Below are positions 1-11,454 of a stretch of DNA of 64,000 bases, piece after piece. Each line of letters opens with the position of its first letter. Positions within the stretch are counted from its first letter, which is position 1. The notes below the pieces were generated by a model. It was not told where the DNA came from and ran no database searches. It saw only the letters and a list, made by a program, of their open reading frames with translations. This DNA comes from Flaviflexus equikiangi (GTDB taxonomy: Bacteria > Actinomycetota > Actinomycetes > Actinomycetales > Actinomycetaceae), in assembly GCF_014069875.1 (NCBI RefSeq), contig NZ_CP059676.1, positions 1,860,001-1,924,000 on the forward strand, written 5' to 3'. The translations under genes and the position numbers were made by a program.

Positions 1-157
1 AGCCGGAATCCTCCGCGGCGGCAGTGAGGCGCCCGTACTGGGCAGCGAGCTCAAACGAGGCGTTTGCGAACAGGATGGCCCCCAGAAGAACGTGTATGGA
101 GTGGGCGACGAGCGGTGTTCGGCATAGAACATGCGTCGCCCGAGCGGACGGTCCCAA
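1..157 (-). CDS. Possible 5' end of the next operon gene (expected atpB), partial
   Basis: An open frame runs off the left edge of the window on the minus strand. It has a hydrophobic stretch (VLLGAILFANASFELAAQ) and GC-rich third positions. The conserved actinobacterial order puts atpB, the proton-channel subunit a of F0, directly after atpI, which is the only reason for naming it. No ATG or good ribosome binding site is visible; TTG at 157 is one possible start. Too little sequence is present to confirm the family. Confidence 0.3.
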   Translation of the reverse strand, partial: MGPSARATHVLCRTPLVAHSIHVLLGAILFANASFELAAQYGRLTAAAEDSG

Positions 158-216
158 TAGTAACTGATTTAGCCCTGGTGTGGTGAGCGTTCCGCCACGT
201 GTTCGGGACCTCAGTC

Positions 217-624
217 CTAGGCGCGCGTTCGCGCTATCGTCACCGTGTCGACGATGAGAGAGACGATGACGGCACTGGCGAAACCTAGTAAAACCGCCGA
301 TTTATCGAAAAAAGTGGAGTCGGAGATGGCGACAAAGACGACAAAGAGGACAACCATTTTCAGGAGATAACTACCGAGCATGATCGCCATATCGTTCACC
401 CCTCCCACCTTCTCTGTGACCATCATCACGAGCAGGGTGAGACCCATGGCACCCCCCGCTAAACCGATCCCGAGAAGAACGCCCCAGACGGCCCCGCTGC
501 CAGCGACGATGGCGGCAGCGCCGGCACCGACGACGGCGAGGACGAGGTAGGCGAGGAGGGTCCGTCTCGCGATGCTCGTGAACATCTCGAGGGTCGTCGG
601 AACGTAACCGGGTTCGCGCTTCAC
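217..624 (-). CDS. atpI: AtpI-like small membrane protein of the ATP synthase operon
   Basis: A 135-residue protein with about four hydrophobic segments, preceded by a short polar N-terminus. It sits between wecA and the expected atpB, where actinobacteria encode an AtpI-type protein (Rv1303 position in M. tuberculosis). AtpI family members are thought to help assemble the c-ring or move Mg2+; that role is family knowledge, not visible here. The GTG start at 624 overlaps the wecA stop in a GTGA arrangement, implying translational coupling. A longer upstream open frame exists but would lie inside wecA, so it was not used. Sequence conservation in this family is weak, so the name rests partly on position. 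Confidence 0.75.
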   Translation of the reverse strand: MKREPGYVPTTLEMFTSIARRTLLAYLVLAVVGAGAAAIVAGSGAVWGVLLGIGLAGGAMGLTLLVMMVTEKVGGVNDMAIMLGSYLLKMVVLFVVFVAISDSTFFDKSAVLLGFASAVIVSLIVDTVTIARTRA

Positions 625-1709
625 GCCGCCACTCCCCTCATCTCGTACCGCGTATATCCGAGGGCGACGACGAGCCCCGCCGCCCCGAGCGCGAGCACCG
701 GGACGGGCTCGAAGACCGCGATTCCGACCGCGACGAAGGTGAGCAGGGCAGACCACACGTAGATGACGATGACGGCGCCCCGGTGAGAGTTGCCCGCACG
801 GAGAAGACGGTGATGGAGGTGGCCCGAGTCCGCCGCGAACGGCGACTGGCCCTTCGACAGTCGCCGGATGACTGCGAAGACGAAGTCGAGGAGCGGGATG
901 CCGAGTATGGCGATGGGCAAGATGATCGGCATGAGGGCAGGAATGCTCTCGGTCGTCGTAATGCCCGGATCGATCTGGCCCGTGACGACGATACCGGCGG
1001 CCGCACAGACCAGTCCGAGCATGAGGGCGCCGGAGTCGCCCATGAAGATCGCGGCCGGGTTGAAGTTGTGCGGCAGGAATCCGAGACATATTCCCACGAG
1101 GACGGCAACGACGACGCATGCGACGGATGCATAGTCACCGGGGGATGTCTCTCGCGTCAGCATGTACGTGTAGACGAAGTATCCGAGGGCGGCGATGCCG
1201 ACGACACCCGCCGCGAGACCATCCAGGCCATCGATGAAGTTAATGGCATTCGCGACGATAATGACGATGATGATCGTCAGGAAGAGCGTCAGCCGTGTCG
1301 AACCGACAGTCAGTCCGCCGATCGGCAGGGACACGAACTGCACGCCCTGCCACGCCATGACTCCCGCCGCGAGCACTTCACCGGCTAGCTTCGCGTACCA
1401 ATCGAGATCCCACACGTCATCGATGACGCCGATGAGGCACATGAGTGCGGCGCCCATGAGGATCGCCCAGGCTGGAGAGTCTGCGGCGAATTCTTTCTCG
1501 AGGTAGGGAATCTGGCTTGCCACCGCGAAAGACACGGCGAGTCCGATGAGCATGGCGACACCGCCGAGCCGAGGAATAGGGACCGTGTGGACGTCTCGAT
1601 CACGTACCTGTGTGATCGCTCCCGTCGCCAGTGCGAGTCGACGGACAACCGGCACCATGAGGTAGGTGACGGCCGCCGCGATCAGCATGACGAGGAGATA
1701 GACTCTCAC
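621..1709 (-). CDS. wecA: Undecaprenyl-phosphate GlcNAc-1-phosphate transferase (WecA/Rfe type)
   Basis: A 362-residue polytopic membrane enzyme of the MraY/WecA family. It transfers a GlcNAc-1-phosphate from UDP-GlcNAc to the lipid carrier decaprenyl/undecaprenyl phosphate; in mycobacteria this primes the arabinogalactan linkage unit. Visible family motifs are DVHTVPIPRLGG near residue 40, the Mg-binding IGVIDDVWDLD near residue 95, NAINFIDGLDGLAAG near residue 155, MGDSGALMLG near residue 225, and HLHHRLL near residue 300. About ten transmembrane helices are evident. The GTG start at 1709 overlaps the stop of tsaC by four bases. The acceptor glycan made by this organism cannot be told from the window. 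Confidence 0.93.
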   Translation of the reverse strand: MRVYLLVMLIAAAVTYLMVPVVRRLALATGAITQVRDRDVHTVPIPRLGGVAMLIGLAVSFAVASQIPYLEKEFAADSPAWAILMGAALMCLIGVIDDVWDLDWYAKLAGEVLAAGVMAWQGVQFVSLPIGGLTVGSTRLTLFLTIIIVIIVANAINFIDGLDGLAAGVVGIAALGYFVYTYMLTRETSPGDYASVACVVVAVLVGICLGFLPHNFNPAAIFMGDSGALMLGLVCAAAGIVVTGQIDPGITTTESIPALMPIILPIAILGIPLLDFVFAVIRRLSKGQSPFAADSGHLHHRLLRAGNSHRGAVIVIYVWSALLTFVAVGIAVFEPVPVLALGAAGLVVALGYTRYEMRGVAA

Positions 1710-2422
1710 GCTTGGTCCGGATCCTTCGCGCCGGCTTCGAGCGTCGATCCGCCGGCGGCGGGCAGCTCTGCCTGCTCGACAGCCTCCGCTTCTTCGACGG
1801 CCTCGAGCTCGATGAGGGCGGCGATTCTCTCCCGCTCGATGGCGCCCTGCCGGACAATACGGTACGGCTCTGACGTGAGATCGACGATCGTCGAGGCGAC
1901 TCCCCCGCCGGCTCTTCCGCCGTCGAGATAGAGGCCGATGCTGTCGCCGAGCATGTCGCTCGCCTCCCCGACTGTCATCGCCGCCGGCATGCCCGTCTTG
2001 TTGGCCGACGAGACCGCGAGCGGACCGGTGCGCTGGAGAAGGTTGAGGGCGGGCTCCGAGTCCGGCATGCGCAATGCCACGGTCCCTGCCGTCTCGCCCA
2101 AGTCCCAGGACAGAGATGGCTGAGCAGTGACGATGATGGTCAGAGCTCCCGGCCAGAAGGCGTCGATGAGGGTTCTGGCCGCCTCGGGCAGGTTGTCTGC
2201 CAGCGCGTCCGCTGTCTCCTTCGTGCCGACGAGGACCGGTGGCGGCATCTGTCGGCCCCGCCCTTTCGCCGCGAGAAGATTGGCAACGGCGGCCGGGTTG
2301 AACGCGTCAGCGCCGACCCCATAGACGGTGTCCGTTGGGAGGACGATGAGTTTCCCGTTGGAGATGGCGACCGATGCCGCGTCCAGAGCCCCACTGTCGG
2401 TTGTGCAGTCTCGAATATCCAC
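1706..2422 (-). CDS. tsaC: L-threonylcarbamoyladenylate synthase (Sua5/YrdC/YwlC family)
   Basis: A 238-residue YrdC-domain enzyme that makes threonylcarbamoyl-AMP from threonine, bicarbonate and ATP, the first step of the t6A37 modification of ANN-decoding tRNAs. The signature KLIVLPTDTVYGVGADAF lies near residue 25, followed by the basic KGRGRQ segment that contacts nucleotide. The last ~35 residues form a Glu/Ala-rich tail outside the core domain. Position between prmC and wecA matches other actinobacteria. GTG start at 2422, thirteen bases after the prmC stop; the end overlaps wecA by four bases. It has no Sua5 C-terminal domain, so the shorter TsaC name fits better. Confidence 0.92.
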   Translation of the reverse strand: MDIRDCTTDSGALDAASVAISNGKLIVLPTDTVYGVGADAFNPAAVANLLAAKGRGRQMPPPVLVGTKETADALADNLPEAARTLIDAFWPGALTIIVTAQPSLSWDLGETAGTVALRMPDSEPALNLLQRTGPLAVSSANKTGMPAAMTVGEASDMLGDSIGLYLDGGRAGGGVASTIVDLTSEPYRIVRQGAIERERIAALIELEAVEEAEAVEQAELPAAGGSTLEAGAKDPDQA

Positions 2423-2435
2423 GGATCCTAGCTTC

Positions 2436-3245
2436 TCACATCGCGTGCAGAAACCGGGGTCTCCCGGCCAGGTCCACGCCTGTTCGTGCGGTCATGCCCA
2501 ATGACTGCGCACGTTCAACCAGCGCCGGGCCCTGATGCTCGTCGTGTTCCATGATGAGGACGCCGCCCGGCTTCAGCAGAACTGCTGCGCGGTCGACGAG
2601 CGCGAACGGGATCTCGAGTCCGTCGTCTCCCCCGCCCCAGAGGGCGATCTGCGGGTCGACCATCGCTTCCGCGGTGACGGTGGACGGCGGCACGTAGGGC
2701 GGGTTGCTGACGACCACGTCGACACGGCCGAGGAGATCATCGCAGGCCGTGCGAGCATCACCATGCCTCACCTCGACGCCGTAGGGCTCCGCGTTGCGGC
2801 GTGCCGACACGATCGCACGATCGTCGAGCTCGACAGCGACCACGCGGGCACCGGGGACCTCGTCCGCAACTGCCATGGCAATAGCGCCGGATCCGGTGCA
2901 GAGATCCACGACGAGGGGGTTCGGTCCCATGCGCAGGGCCGCCTCGATCGCCTCGCCCGCAACGATCTCGGTCTCGGGGCGGACGATGAACACGCCGGGC
3001 TCGGCTGGGAGCTCGAGGTTGCGGAAGTACATGACTCCAGTCAGGTGCTGCAGCGGAATACGCCGTGCCCGACGGAAGACGAGAGAACGATAGGCCTCGG
3101 CCTGCTCAGCCGTCGGAGTCGGCGCGAGGGCGAGATGTGTTCCCGCCACATGCTCCGCGAGCAGTCGCGCGTCGACCACAGGGGTTTCGATACCGGCGGA
3201 GCCGAGGACAGTGCCTGCCCACCCCTGGAGTTCCCGCCAGGTCAC
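2436..3245 (-). CDS. prmC: Peptide chain release factor N5-glutamine methyltransferase
   Basis: A 269-residue SAM-dependent methyltransferase that methylates the glutamine of the GGQ motif in release factors. An N-terminal helical substrate-binding region is followed by the Rossmann methyltransferase fold: motif [17 protein letters not shown] near residue 115 and the catalytic NPPY in VVSNPPYVP near residue 182. The NPPY motif is diagnostic for N-methylation of amide nitrogens. It directly follows prfA, encoding its substrate, with a GTGA overlap (GTG start at 3245), so the enzyme and substrate are cotranslated. Confidence 0.95.
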   Translation of the reverse strand: MTWRELQGWAGTVLGSAGIETPVVDARLLAEHVAGTHLALAPTPTAEQAEAYRSLVFRRARRIPLQHLTGVMYFRNLELPAEPGVFIVRPETEIVAGEAIEAALRMGPNPLVVDLCTGSGAIAMAVADEVPGARVVAVELDDRAIVSARRNAEPYGVEVRHGDARTACDDLLGRVDVVVSNPPYVPPSTVTAEAMVDPQIALWGGGDDGLEIPFALVDRAAVLLKPGGVLIMEHDEHQGPALVERAQSLGMTARTGVDLAGRPRFLHAM

Positions 3246-4336
3246 TCCCCCGCGCGCTCCATGCGCTCCCGCTCATCGAGCTCGCGTGCGGAGTCGATGA
3301 CGGGACCCAGTTCGCCCCCGAGCACTGTCTCGAGGTTGTAGGCCTTGTAGCCGGTCCTGTGGTCGGAGATACGGTTCTCCGGATAGTTGTAGGTGCGGAT
3401 GCGCTCCGAACGGTCGACGGTCCGAACCTGGCTGCGTCGATGTGCGGCCTCCTCAGCGGCGGCCTCCTCCTGCTTGGCGGCAAGAAGTCGCGCGCGCAGC
3501 ACTCGCATCGCCGCATCCCTGTTCTTGTGCTGGGACTTCTCGTCCTGCATGGAGACGACGATGCCGGTGGGCACGTGGGTGATGCGGACGGCGGAGTCGG
3601 TCGTGTTGACGGACTGTCCGCCCGGCCCGGACGATCGGTAGACGTCGATGCGGAGATCGTTGGGGTCGAGTTCGACCTCGCCCGGATCGTCCACTTCGGG
3701 GAACACGAGCACACCGGCTGCGGAGGTGTGGATCCTGCCCTGGGATTCGGTCACGGGCACGCGCTGAACGCGGTGCACGCCCGCCTCATACTTGAGGTGT
3801 GCCCACACACCATCGGCGGGGTCTTCGGGCGGGTGGGGGCTCTTGATCGCCAGCTGGACCACCTTGTAGCCGCCAAGATCTGATTCGTTGGCGGACAGCA
3901 TCTGAGTCTGCCAGCCCTTGTTCTCCGCGAATCGCTGGTACATGCGGAGCAGATCGCCCGCGAAGAGTGCGGACTCGTCACCGCCCTCCCCTGCCTTCAC
4001 CTCGAGGATGACGTCGCGCGAGTCATCGGGGTCGCGCGGGATCAGCACATTCTTCAGCTCCTCGGAAAGCTCCGCGAAGCGCTTCTCGAGGCCGGGGAGC
4101 TCATCCGCGAACAGGGCCCCGTCTTCACCGCCGAGATCGACGATCTCTTTCGCCTCGGACAGATCGTCACGCGCCTCGACCCATGCGAGATAGACGCGGA
4201 CGACGCGGCCGAGCTCGGAGTAGCGCCGCCCCAGAGCACGAAGCTTATCGGGGCTCGACAGCACCTCCGGGGTGCCCATCTGCTCTTCGATCTGGTGGAA
4301 TTCGGCGAGCATCTGCTCGGGAACTGTCTGACTCAT
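3242..4336 (-). CDS. prfA: Peptide chain release factor 1
   Basis: A 364-residue class I release factor that terminates translation at UAA and UAG. The GGQ loop is [17 protein letters not shown] near residue 235, and the tripeptide PVT in [13 protein letters not shown] near residue 195 corresponds to the PxT codon-recognition motif of RF1 rather than the SPF of RF2. The length is typical of the family. It begins a prfA-prmC-tsaC-wecA-atpI run, each overlapping or nearly touching the next. The terminator-like hairpin at 4375-4402 separates it from rpmE, leaving only about 35 bases for a promoter, so some readthrough from rpmE is likely. Confidence 0.96.
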   Translation of the reverse strand: MSQTVPEQMLAEFHQIEEQMGTPEVLSSPDKLRALGRRYSELGRVVRVYLAWVEARDDLSEAKEIVDLGGEDGALFADELPGLEKRFAELSEELKNVLIPRDPDDSRDVILEVKAGEGGDESALFAGDLLRMYQRFAENKGWQTQMLSANESDLGGYKVVQLAIKSPHPPEDPADGVWAHLKYEAGVHRVQRVPVTESQGRIHTSAAGVLVFPEVDDPGEVELDPNDLRIDVYRSSGPGGQSVNTTDSAVRITHVPTGIVVSMQDEKSQHKNRDAAMRVLRARLLAAKQEEAAAEEAAHRRSQVRTVDRSERIRTYNYPENRISDHRTGYKAYNLETVLGGELGPVIDSARELDERERMERAGE

Positions 4337-4374
4337 GTGGATCCTAACCTGGGCTTCTTCTCAAGAATACGGAA

Positions 4375-4402
4375 AGCGCCGGCGAGATACTCGCCGGCGC
4401 TT
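4375..4402 (-). terminator. Hairpin after rpmE
   Basis: An 11-base GC-rich inverted repeat (GCGCCGGCGAG / CTCGCCGGCGC) with a four-base loop lies eleven bases after the rpmE stop and before prfA. On the minus strand it is followed by TTTCC, only a weak U-tract, so it may be a partial terminator. Confidence 0.65.
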
Positions 4403-4412
4403 CATCGCAAAG

Positions 4413-4622
4413 CTACTTCCGCTTGCCGTAGCGTGCCTCGAAGCGTGCAACACGGCCACCGGTGTCCAGAATCTTCTGCTTGCCGGTGTAGAACGGGTGG
4501 CATGCCGAGCAGACGTCGGCACGAACTTCGCCGGACTTCACGGTCGAGCGGGTGGTGAACTTATTGCCACAGGTACAGGTGACCTCGGTGACAAAGTATT
4601 CAGGGTGAATTCCCTGCTTCAT
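4413..4622 (-). CDS. rpmE: 50S ribosomal protein L31 (zinc-binding form)
   Basis: A 69-residue bL31 protein of the large ribosomal subunit that bridges to the small-subunit head. Four cysteines at residues 16, 18, 38 and 41 identify the zinc-binding (C+) paralogue rather than the zinc-free form induced in zinc starvation. Residues from HPEYF to FYTGKQK match the family closely. The gene stands alone between rho and prfA, with a hairpin on each side, so it probably has its own promoter within 4623-4739. A strong AAGGAG ribosome binding site precedes the ATG at 4622. Confidence 0.97.
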   Translation of the reverse strand: MKQGIHPEYFVTEVTCTCGNKFTTRSTVKSGEVRADVCSACHPFYTGKQKILDTGGRVARFEARYGKRK

Positions 4623-4666
4623 GAGTTTTCTCCTTGGATCGTTGCCGCCCCGGGTCCAGCCCGAAC

Positions 4667-4685
4667 CAGCGGCGTAGGGCCGCTG
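4667..4685 (-). promoter_or_regulatory. Hairpin in the rpmE leader, possible L31 autoregulatory element
   Basis: The rpmE leader holds a seven-base perfect stem (CAGCGGC / GCCGCTG, five-base loop) about 45 bases before the start codon. Several bacterial groups, including Actinobacteria, have been reported to carry structured L31 leaders. Whether this one matches a known model cannot be tested here. Confidence 0.35.
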
Positions 4686-4739
4686 ATCGCGTGATAGGCC
4701 GGTGAACCGAAAGCCGTCAGGTAATTATCGGTGTGAGAT

Positions 4740-4763
4740 GGCCCGCCCCGCAAGGGGCGGGCC
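4740..4763 (-). terminator. Terminator after rho
   Basis: A ten-base GC-only stem (GGCCCGCCCC / GGGGCGGGCC) with a GCAA tetraloop sits seven bases past the rho stop codon. The following minus-strand sequence is ATCTCACACC, with no U-tract, so strength is uncertain, but the stem is very stable and correctly placed. Confidence 0.7.
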
Positions 4764-4770
4764 TGTGAGA

Positions 4771-6624
<1,854 letters not shown>

Positions 6625-6816
6625 TAGGTTCCTTCCTCAATTCCCGCAAAAGAAGCGGGCGGAATGTTTGGTTGACCAGCGCTGACAGGGAGAGAAAAAA
6701 GTGATCTGTTGCCCAAGCTGAAGCGCTTCGAGTTACACCGTGCAACGGCAAAGCCAAGGTGCACTTAAAACTGGTGATGCCGATAGCGTACCAGGTAAGC
6801 CGCCAATGTGGCATGT
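6625..6816 (-). promoter_or_regulatory. Leader region of rho
   Basis: This 192-base gap between thrB and rho has no gene. It must carry the rho promoter; no convincing -35/-10 pair stands out. Just before the ribosome binding site a small stem CCCGC / GCGGG (6643-6659) with a U-rich loop could form in the mRNA. U-rich unstructured leaders are used by Rho for autoregulation in other bacteria, which makes this leader plausible as a self-termination site, but that is inference. Confidence 0.35.
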
Positions 6817-7707
6817 TCAGTCGATAATGTGGGCGCCGCGACCGATTCCGGGGGTTGTGACCGCGAAGCCGCGCGATTCGAGGATGCGACAGGTTTGGGG
6901 ATCCAGCTCGTCCAAGACGAGGATCGCCGGGCCCGCCCCTGAGACGACCGCCGGCCATCCCGCCGATCGGAGGGCGTCCAAAACCTCCGCCGTTGCCGGC
7001 ATCGCACTCGACCGGTATTCCTGGTGGAGGCGATCGCGTGTCGCCTCGTGCAACAGGTCGAGATCCTTGGCGAGGGCATGGACGAGCAGTGCCGTCCGTG
7101 CAGCGTTGAAGGCGGCATCGACGTGCGGAACGGATACCGGCAACGCGGCGCGCGCCGTCGACGTTGCCAGGATCTCGTGCGGCACGAGCAGTGTCGTCCG
7201 GAGATCCTTATGGAGGTCAAGACTGGCGGCATGTGCTTGACCGGACTCCGCCCAGGACACGACCGCTCCCCCGTATACTGCAGGGGCGGCGTTGTCTGGA
7301 TGGCCCTCGAACTCGGTTGCCAGGGTCAGGACTTCTGCCTTGCCGAAGACATCGGGACGCCCGGCGAAGCCCGCGGCGAGAGTGAGGCCTGCGACGACGG
7401 CGGCGGCCGATGATCCCAGGCCGCGGGACTGCGAGATGCTGTTCCGGCACGTCATCTTGACGCCGGCCTGCGGCATGCCGACGAACTCGAAGCCGCGCTG
7501 CATGGCGCGCACGATGAGATGGGAATCGTCCGTCGGCAGCTCACCCTGACCTTCACCGAGAATCTCGACGGTGGACGGGCCCGCGATAAGAGTCGCCTCG
7601 ACTTCGTCGTAGATGCCGTGGGCCAGGCCCAGGCTGTCGAAGCCTGGGCCGAGGTTGCCGGACGTTGCGGGTACGCGGACGCGAAGCGTTTCGACAACCT
7701 GGCGCAT
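6817..7707 (-). CDS. thrB: Homoserine kinase
   Basis: A 296-residue GHMP-family kinase that phosphorylates homoserine with ATP, the penultimate step to threonine. N-terminal VRVPATSGNLGPGFDSLGLA is the substrate loop, and the phosphate-binding motif 3 ISQSRGLGSSAAAVVAGL lies near residue 90. The ATG at 7707 overlaps the thrC stop codon (TAATG); a longer upstream open frame would sit inside thrC and was rejected. It is the last gene of the argS-lysA-hom-thrC-thrB group. Confidence 0.95.
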   Translation of the reverse strand: MRQVVETLRVRVPATSGNLGPGFDSLGLAHGIYDEVEATLIAGPSTVEILGEGQGELPTDDSHLIVRAMQRGFEFVGMPQAGVKMTCRNSISQSRGLGSSAAAVVAGLTLAAGFAGRPDVFGKAEVLTLATEFEGHPDNAAPAVYGGAVVSWAESGQAHAASLDLHKDLRTTLLVPHEILATSTARAALPVSVPHVDAAFNAARTALLVHALAKDLDLLHEATRDRLHQEYRSSAMPATAEVLDALRSAGWPAVVSGAGPAILVLDELDPQTCRILESRGFAVTTPGIGRGAHIID

Positions 7708-8807
7708 TACAGGCCCAACACTTTCACGGCAGCGTCCAGGGAAGGCTCGATCACGGCGGGATCGATGTCGCGTCCGGCAAGAGCGGTCGCGGTGTCCTTG
7801 AGTCCGTTGCCGGTCACCGTGCACACGATCGTCGCACCCTCCGGCACTCCCCCGGCGGCACCCGTCTTGATGAGACCTGCCACGGAGGCGGCGGAGGCGG
7901 GCTCGACGAAGACTCCCACCTCGGCGGCGAGAATAGCCTGCGCTTCGAGGATCTCCTCATCGGTGACGCGGTCGATCAGGCCGCCGGACGAGTCACGTGC
8001 CTCTTCCGCATACTTCCAGGAGGCAGGATTGCCGATCCGGATCGCGGTGGCGACGGTCTCAGGGTCCGGAACGGGGCGGCCGAGGACGAGGGGCGCTGCG
8101 CCCCATGCCTGGAATCCCCACATCTGCGGTACCCGGTCCGTCACGGCTGGCATATGCAAGGCCGCATCGTCGAACGACGCGAGTGTCGTACGGCCAGCAT
8201 ATTCGCTGTATCCCATCCAGTACGCCGTGATGTTGCCGGCATTGCCGACCGGCAGGACATGGATGTCTGGTGCTGTTCCGAGCGCGTCGACGATCTCGAA
8301 CGCGGCCGTCTTCTGGCCCTGGAGACGGTAGGGGTTGACGGAGTTGACGAGCGCAACGGGGTACATGTCGGTCAGCTCGCGCGTCAGACGCAGGCAGTCG
8401 TCGAAGTTCCCGTCGACGGCGACGAGCTGGGCGCCGTGGACGATCGCTTGCGCTAGCTTGCCCGCGGCGATCTTCCCGGCAGGCAGGATCACAGCACATC
8501 CGAGCCCAGCCGCGACGGCATAGGCCGCGGCGGATGCGGAGGTGTTGCCGGTCGAGGCGCACGCAATGATCTCCATGCCTTCGCCCTTGACCTTCGATAC
8601 CGCGGTTGTCATCCCGCGGTCCTTGAACGATCCTGTCGGGTTCATGCCCTCGACTTTGACGTGAACGTTCGCGCCGACCCTGTCGGATAGCTTCGGGGCG
8701 GCGACGAGGGGCGTCCCTCCCTCATAGAGCGTGACGACGGGATCGCTGTCGTCAAAGGGAAGCCTGTCGCGGTACTCCGCGATGAGTCCCTGCCACTGGT
8801 GTGCCAT
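7707..8807 (-). CDS. thrC: Threonine synthase
   Basis: A 366-residue PLP enzyme of fold type II that converts O-phosphohomoserine to threonine. The Schiff-base lysine lies in [11 protein letters not shown] near residue 60, and the glycine-rich phosphate cup [10 protein letters not shown] lies near residue 185. The short length matches the actinobacterial/plant-like class without the long N-terminal domain. Start and stop overlap hom (TGATG) and thrB (TAATG), implying coupled translation of the three threonine enzymes. Confidence 0.95.
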   Translation of the reverse strand: MAHQWQGLIAEYRDRLPFDDSDPVVTLYEGGTPLVAAPKLSDRVGANVHVKVEGMNPTGSFKDRGMTTAVSKVKGEGMEIIACASTGNTSASAAAYAVAAGLGCAVILPAGKIAAGKLAQAIVHGAQLVAVDGNFDDCLRLTRELTDMYPVALVNSVNPYRLQGQKTAAFEIVDALGTAPDIHVLPVGNAGNITAYWMGYSEYAGRTTLASFDDAALHMPAVTDRVPQMWGFQAWGAAPLVLGRPVPDPETVATAIRIGNPASWKYAEEARDSSGGLIDRVTDEEILEAQAILAAEVGVFVEPASAASVAGLIKTGAAGGVPEGATIVCTVTGNGLKDTATALAGRDIDPAVIEPSLDAAVKVLGL

Positions 8808-10081
8808 CAGTTACCCTCAACCCTCATGACGTGCAGAACGTCCACGACGTAATCTGCGGATGTGATGTCCTCGAGTGCCGCATTGACATCGGCGGTACGC
8901 GCCGCATGTGTCGTCACCGTCAAGCGGGCACTGTTGTTGTCTTCCCTGATCTGGCTCATGGCGGCGATCGAGACCCCGCGCTCCGCGAGCGCACCCGCGA
9001 GGCGCGTGAGCACACCCGTGCGGTCTTCGATGGAGAAGTCGATCCGGTAGGACGAGATTGATTCCTCGGGAGCGAGGATCGGCAGGTCCGCGTAGGTGAG
9101 CTCGCGCGGCGCACGGCCCCCGTACACGCGGTGGGACGCGCCTGCGACCACGTCGGAGAGGACGGCCGATGCTGTGGGGGCTCCGCCTGCGCCTCGACCG
9201 TAGAACATGAGACGCCCGGCTCCCGCCGCCTCGATGACGACCGAGTTGAAGGAGCCCCGTACGGAGGCGAGAGGGTGGTCGCGGGGAACCAGTGTCGGTT
9301 CGACAGAGAGCTCGATACCGGCCTCTTGGCGGCGCGCTATGGCGAGGAGCTTGATCGCGTACCCGTCCTTCGCTGCGGCCGCGATGTCGTCGGAGGTGAT
9401 GGCGCGGATGCCGGTCATGGGGACATCGTCGATCGATACTCGGGTGTGGAATGCGAGAGACGCGAGGATGGCGATCTTCGCGGCGGCGTCGTGGCCGTCG
9501 ACGTCGGCGGTCGGGTCTGCTTCGGCGAAGCCCAGCTCCTGAGCTTTCGCAAGCGCCTCATCGAATGACAGTCCTGCCGTTTCCATCTCGTCGAGGATGA
9601 AGTTCGTCGTGCCGTTGACGATGCCGAGGACGCTCTCGACCCTGTCGCCCGCCAGGGATTCGCGCAGGCCGTACACGACGGGTACGGCGCCCGCGACGGC
9701 CGCCTCATAGTAGACGTCGACGTTGGCCTGCGCCGCCGCCTCGTAGATCTCGGGGCCGTGTGCGGCAAGGAGAGCCTTGTTGCCGGTGACGACGGTCGAC
9801 CCGCCGGCGATGGCATGGAGGACGTATGTGCGGGCTGGCTCGATCCCGCCGATCAGTTCGATCACGATGTCTGCACCGTTCATGAGCCCATCGATGTCGT
9901 CCGTCAGGAGCGCGCGATCGATTGCGGGGTCACGGGGTGCCGCGAGGTCGCGGACTCCGATGCCGATGAGTTCGAGCGTGTCACCGGCACGCTGGGCAAA
10001 GTCCTTGCCCTGCTCTTGAAGCATGGTCGCGACGGCGGTGCCGACTGTCCCACATCCGAGCAGGGCGATCTTGACTGACAT
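8807..10081 (-). CDS. hom: Homoserine dehydrogenase with C-terminal ACT domain
   Basis: A 424-residue NAD(P)-dependent enzyme that reduces aspartate semialdehyde to homoserine. The Rossmann motif [12 protein letters not shown] is at the N-terminus, the catalytic domain contains [21 protein letters not shown] near residue 150, and an ACT domain from about residue 345 ([20 protein letters not shown]) should mediate threonine feedback inhibition. It follows lysA after 32 bases and overlaps thrC by one base. The monofunctional form, without an aspartokinase, is usual for actinobacteria. Confidence 0.95.
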   Translation of the reverse strand: MSVKIALLGCGTVGTAVATMLQEQGKDFAQRAGDTLELIGIGVRDLAAPRDPAIDRALLTDDIDGLMNGADIVIELIGGIEPARTYVLHAIAGGSTVVTGNKALLAAHGPEIYEAAAQANVDVYYEAAVAGAVPVVYGLRESLAGDRVESVLGIVNGTTNFILDEMETAGLSFDEALAKAQELGFAEADPTADVDGHDAAAKIAILASLAFHTRVSIDDVPMTGIRAITSDDIAAAAKDGYAIKLLAIARRQEAGIELSVEPTLVPRDHPLASVRGSFNSVVIEAAGAGRLMFYGRGAGGAPTASAVLSDVVAGASHRVYGGRAPRELTYADLPILAPEESISSYRIDFSIEDRTGVLTRLAGALAERGVSIAAMSQIREDNNSARLTVTTHAARTADVNAALEDITSADYVVDVLHVMRVEGN

Positions 10082-10113
10082 AGTTCCTCCAGTAGTGGCG
10101 TGGTCGCCGGAGC

Positions 10114-11454
10114 TTACAGGTCCGGGAAGAGTCCGAGGACATCCTCCCAGGTTTCTGGTTTCACGAGCCAGGCTGTCCCCGTGTCGGACACGGCGAGTAC
10201 GCCGGGCCTGCGAACCATGTTGTAGTTCGATGCCATCGACCGGCCGTAGGCGCCGGTTGCGGCGACCAGGATGAGGTCTCCCCGTGTGACGTCGGCTGGC
10301 AGCGCGACATCTTTGACGACGATGTCTCCGGACTCGCAGTGCATGCCGACCACGCGGGTCGGTACGAGCTCTGCCTCCGAGTCCCTCCCGAGGAGGGCCG
10401 TATAGTCTGCACCGTAGAGGGCGGGACGGACGTTGTCGCTCATTCCGCCGTCAACCGACACGTACCTGCGCACTCCATCGTCCGTCATGACGTCCTTCGT
10501 CGCGCCGACGCGGTAGAGCGTCATGCCCGCAGGTCCCGAAATAGACCTGCCGGGTTCGATCGACAGCCTGGGCGCCGGAATCCCCGCCTCCTGGCAGGAG
10601 GCTTCGATGGCGGAGCGGATGCCGGCGATCATGTCCTTCTCGCTGAGAGGCTTCGGATCGAGGCCCGTGTACTGGATGCCGTACCCGCCGCCGAGATCGA
10701 CCTCGGGAACGGAGATGCCCCGGGACGATAGTTCCCCGGCGAACTCCATGACGGCGCGGGCGGCCGCGGCGAAGCCCTCCGCGTCGAGGATCTGGCTGCC
10801 GATGTGTGAGTGCAGGCCGAGAAACTCCAGGTGGGGGCTCGCGGTGATCGCCGCGACGACGTCCATGGCCGCTCCCGTTGCGAGAGACAGTCCGAACTTC
10901 TGGTCCTCGTGGGCGGTCGCGATGAACTCATGTCCTCCGGCATGGACGCCGGTTGTCACCCGCACGAAGCAGGGAGCGACAGTTCCGAGCTCGGCCGCGA
11001 GAGCCGCGATCTGGTCGACTTCACCGGGTGAGTCGACAACGATCCTGCCGATTCCGGCCTCGAGTGCGAGGCGCAGAGTCGCGTCAGACTTCGAGTTCCC
11101 GTGCAGGCCGATCCGGTTTCCCGGAACCCCTCCCGCCAGGGCGATGCGAAGCTCCCCCTCTGAGGCTGTATCGATGCAGAGACCAGCCTCGAGCATCCAG
11201 GACGCGACGGCGGGGGTGAGGAAAGACTTGCCTGCGTAGTAGACATCGCCGTCTCCCATCGCATCCACCCAGGCGCGCGCACGGGCCTTCATGTCCTCCT
11301 CGTCCACGAGATAGACGGGGGTGCCGGCGTCCGCGAGATCGCTCAGCGCGTGGCCTGCCAGAACAAGTTCGCCCTTGTCGCGGCGGAGGTTCGCCGACCA
11401 TGGCCCGGATCCGGGTTCGGGAGCGGGAACGTGTGCGAGCTGTGCGAAAGCCAT
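10114..11454 (-). CDS. lysA: Diaminopimelate decarboxylase
   Basis: A 446-residue PLP enzyme of the alanine-racemase fold (type III) that decarboxylates meso-diaminopimelate to lysine. The PLP lysine is in VYYAGKSFLT near residue 75; other landmarks are GLHGNSKS, DLGGGYGIQYT, IEPGRSISGPAG and the dimer-contributed cysteine in MHCESGDIV. Its ATG lies immediately after the argS stop with no gap. The argS-lysA pairing is a known actinobacterial arrangement, where lysine and arginine may co-regulate the pair. Confidence 0.95.
   Translation of the reverse strand: MAFAQLAHVPAPEPGSGPWSANLRRDKGELVLAGHALSDLADAGTPVYLVDEEDMKARARAWVDAMGDGDVYYAGKSFLTPAVASWMLEAGLCIDTASEGELRIALAGGVPGNRIGLHGNSKSDATLRLALEAGIGRIVVDSPGEVDQIAALAAELGTVAPCFVRVTTGVHAGGHEFIATAHEDQKFGLSLATGAAMDVVAAITASPHLEFLGLHSHIGSQILDAEGFAAAARAVMEFAGELSSRGISVPEVDLGGGYGIQYTGLDPKPLSEKDMIAGIRSAIEASCQEAGIPAPRLSIEPGRSISGPAGMTLYRVGATKDVMTDDGVRRYVSVDGGMSDNVRPALYGADYTALLGRDSEAELVPTRVVGMHCESGDIVVKDVALPADVTRGDLILVAATGAYGRSMASNYNMVRRPGVLAVSDTGTAWLVKPETWEDVLGLFPDL

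Noticed and set aside
7708-7824. Longer thrB frame
   Set aside because: The extra 39 codons lie in thrC and are Arg-rich; ATG at 7707 overlaps the thrC stop as expected.
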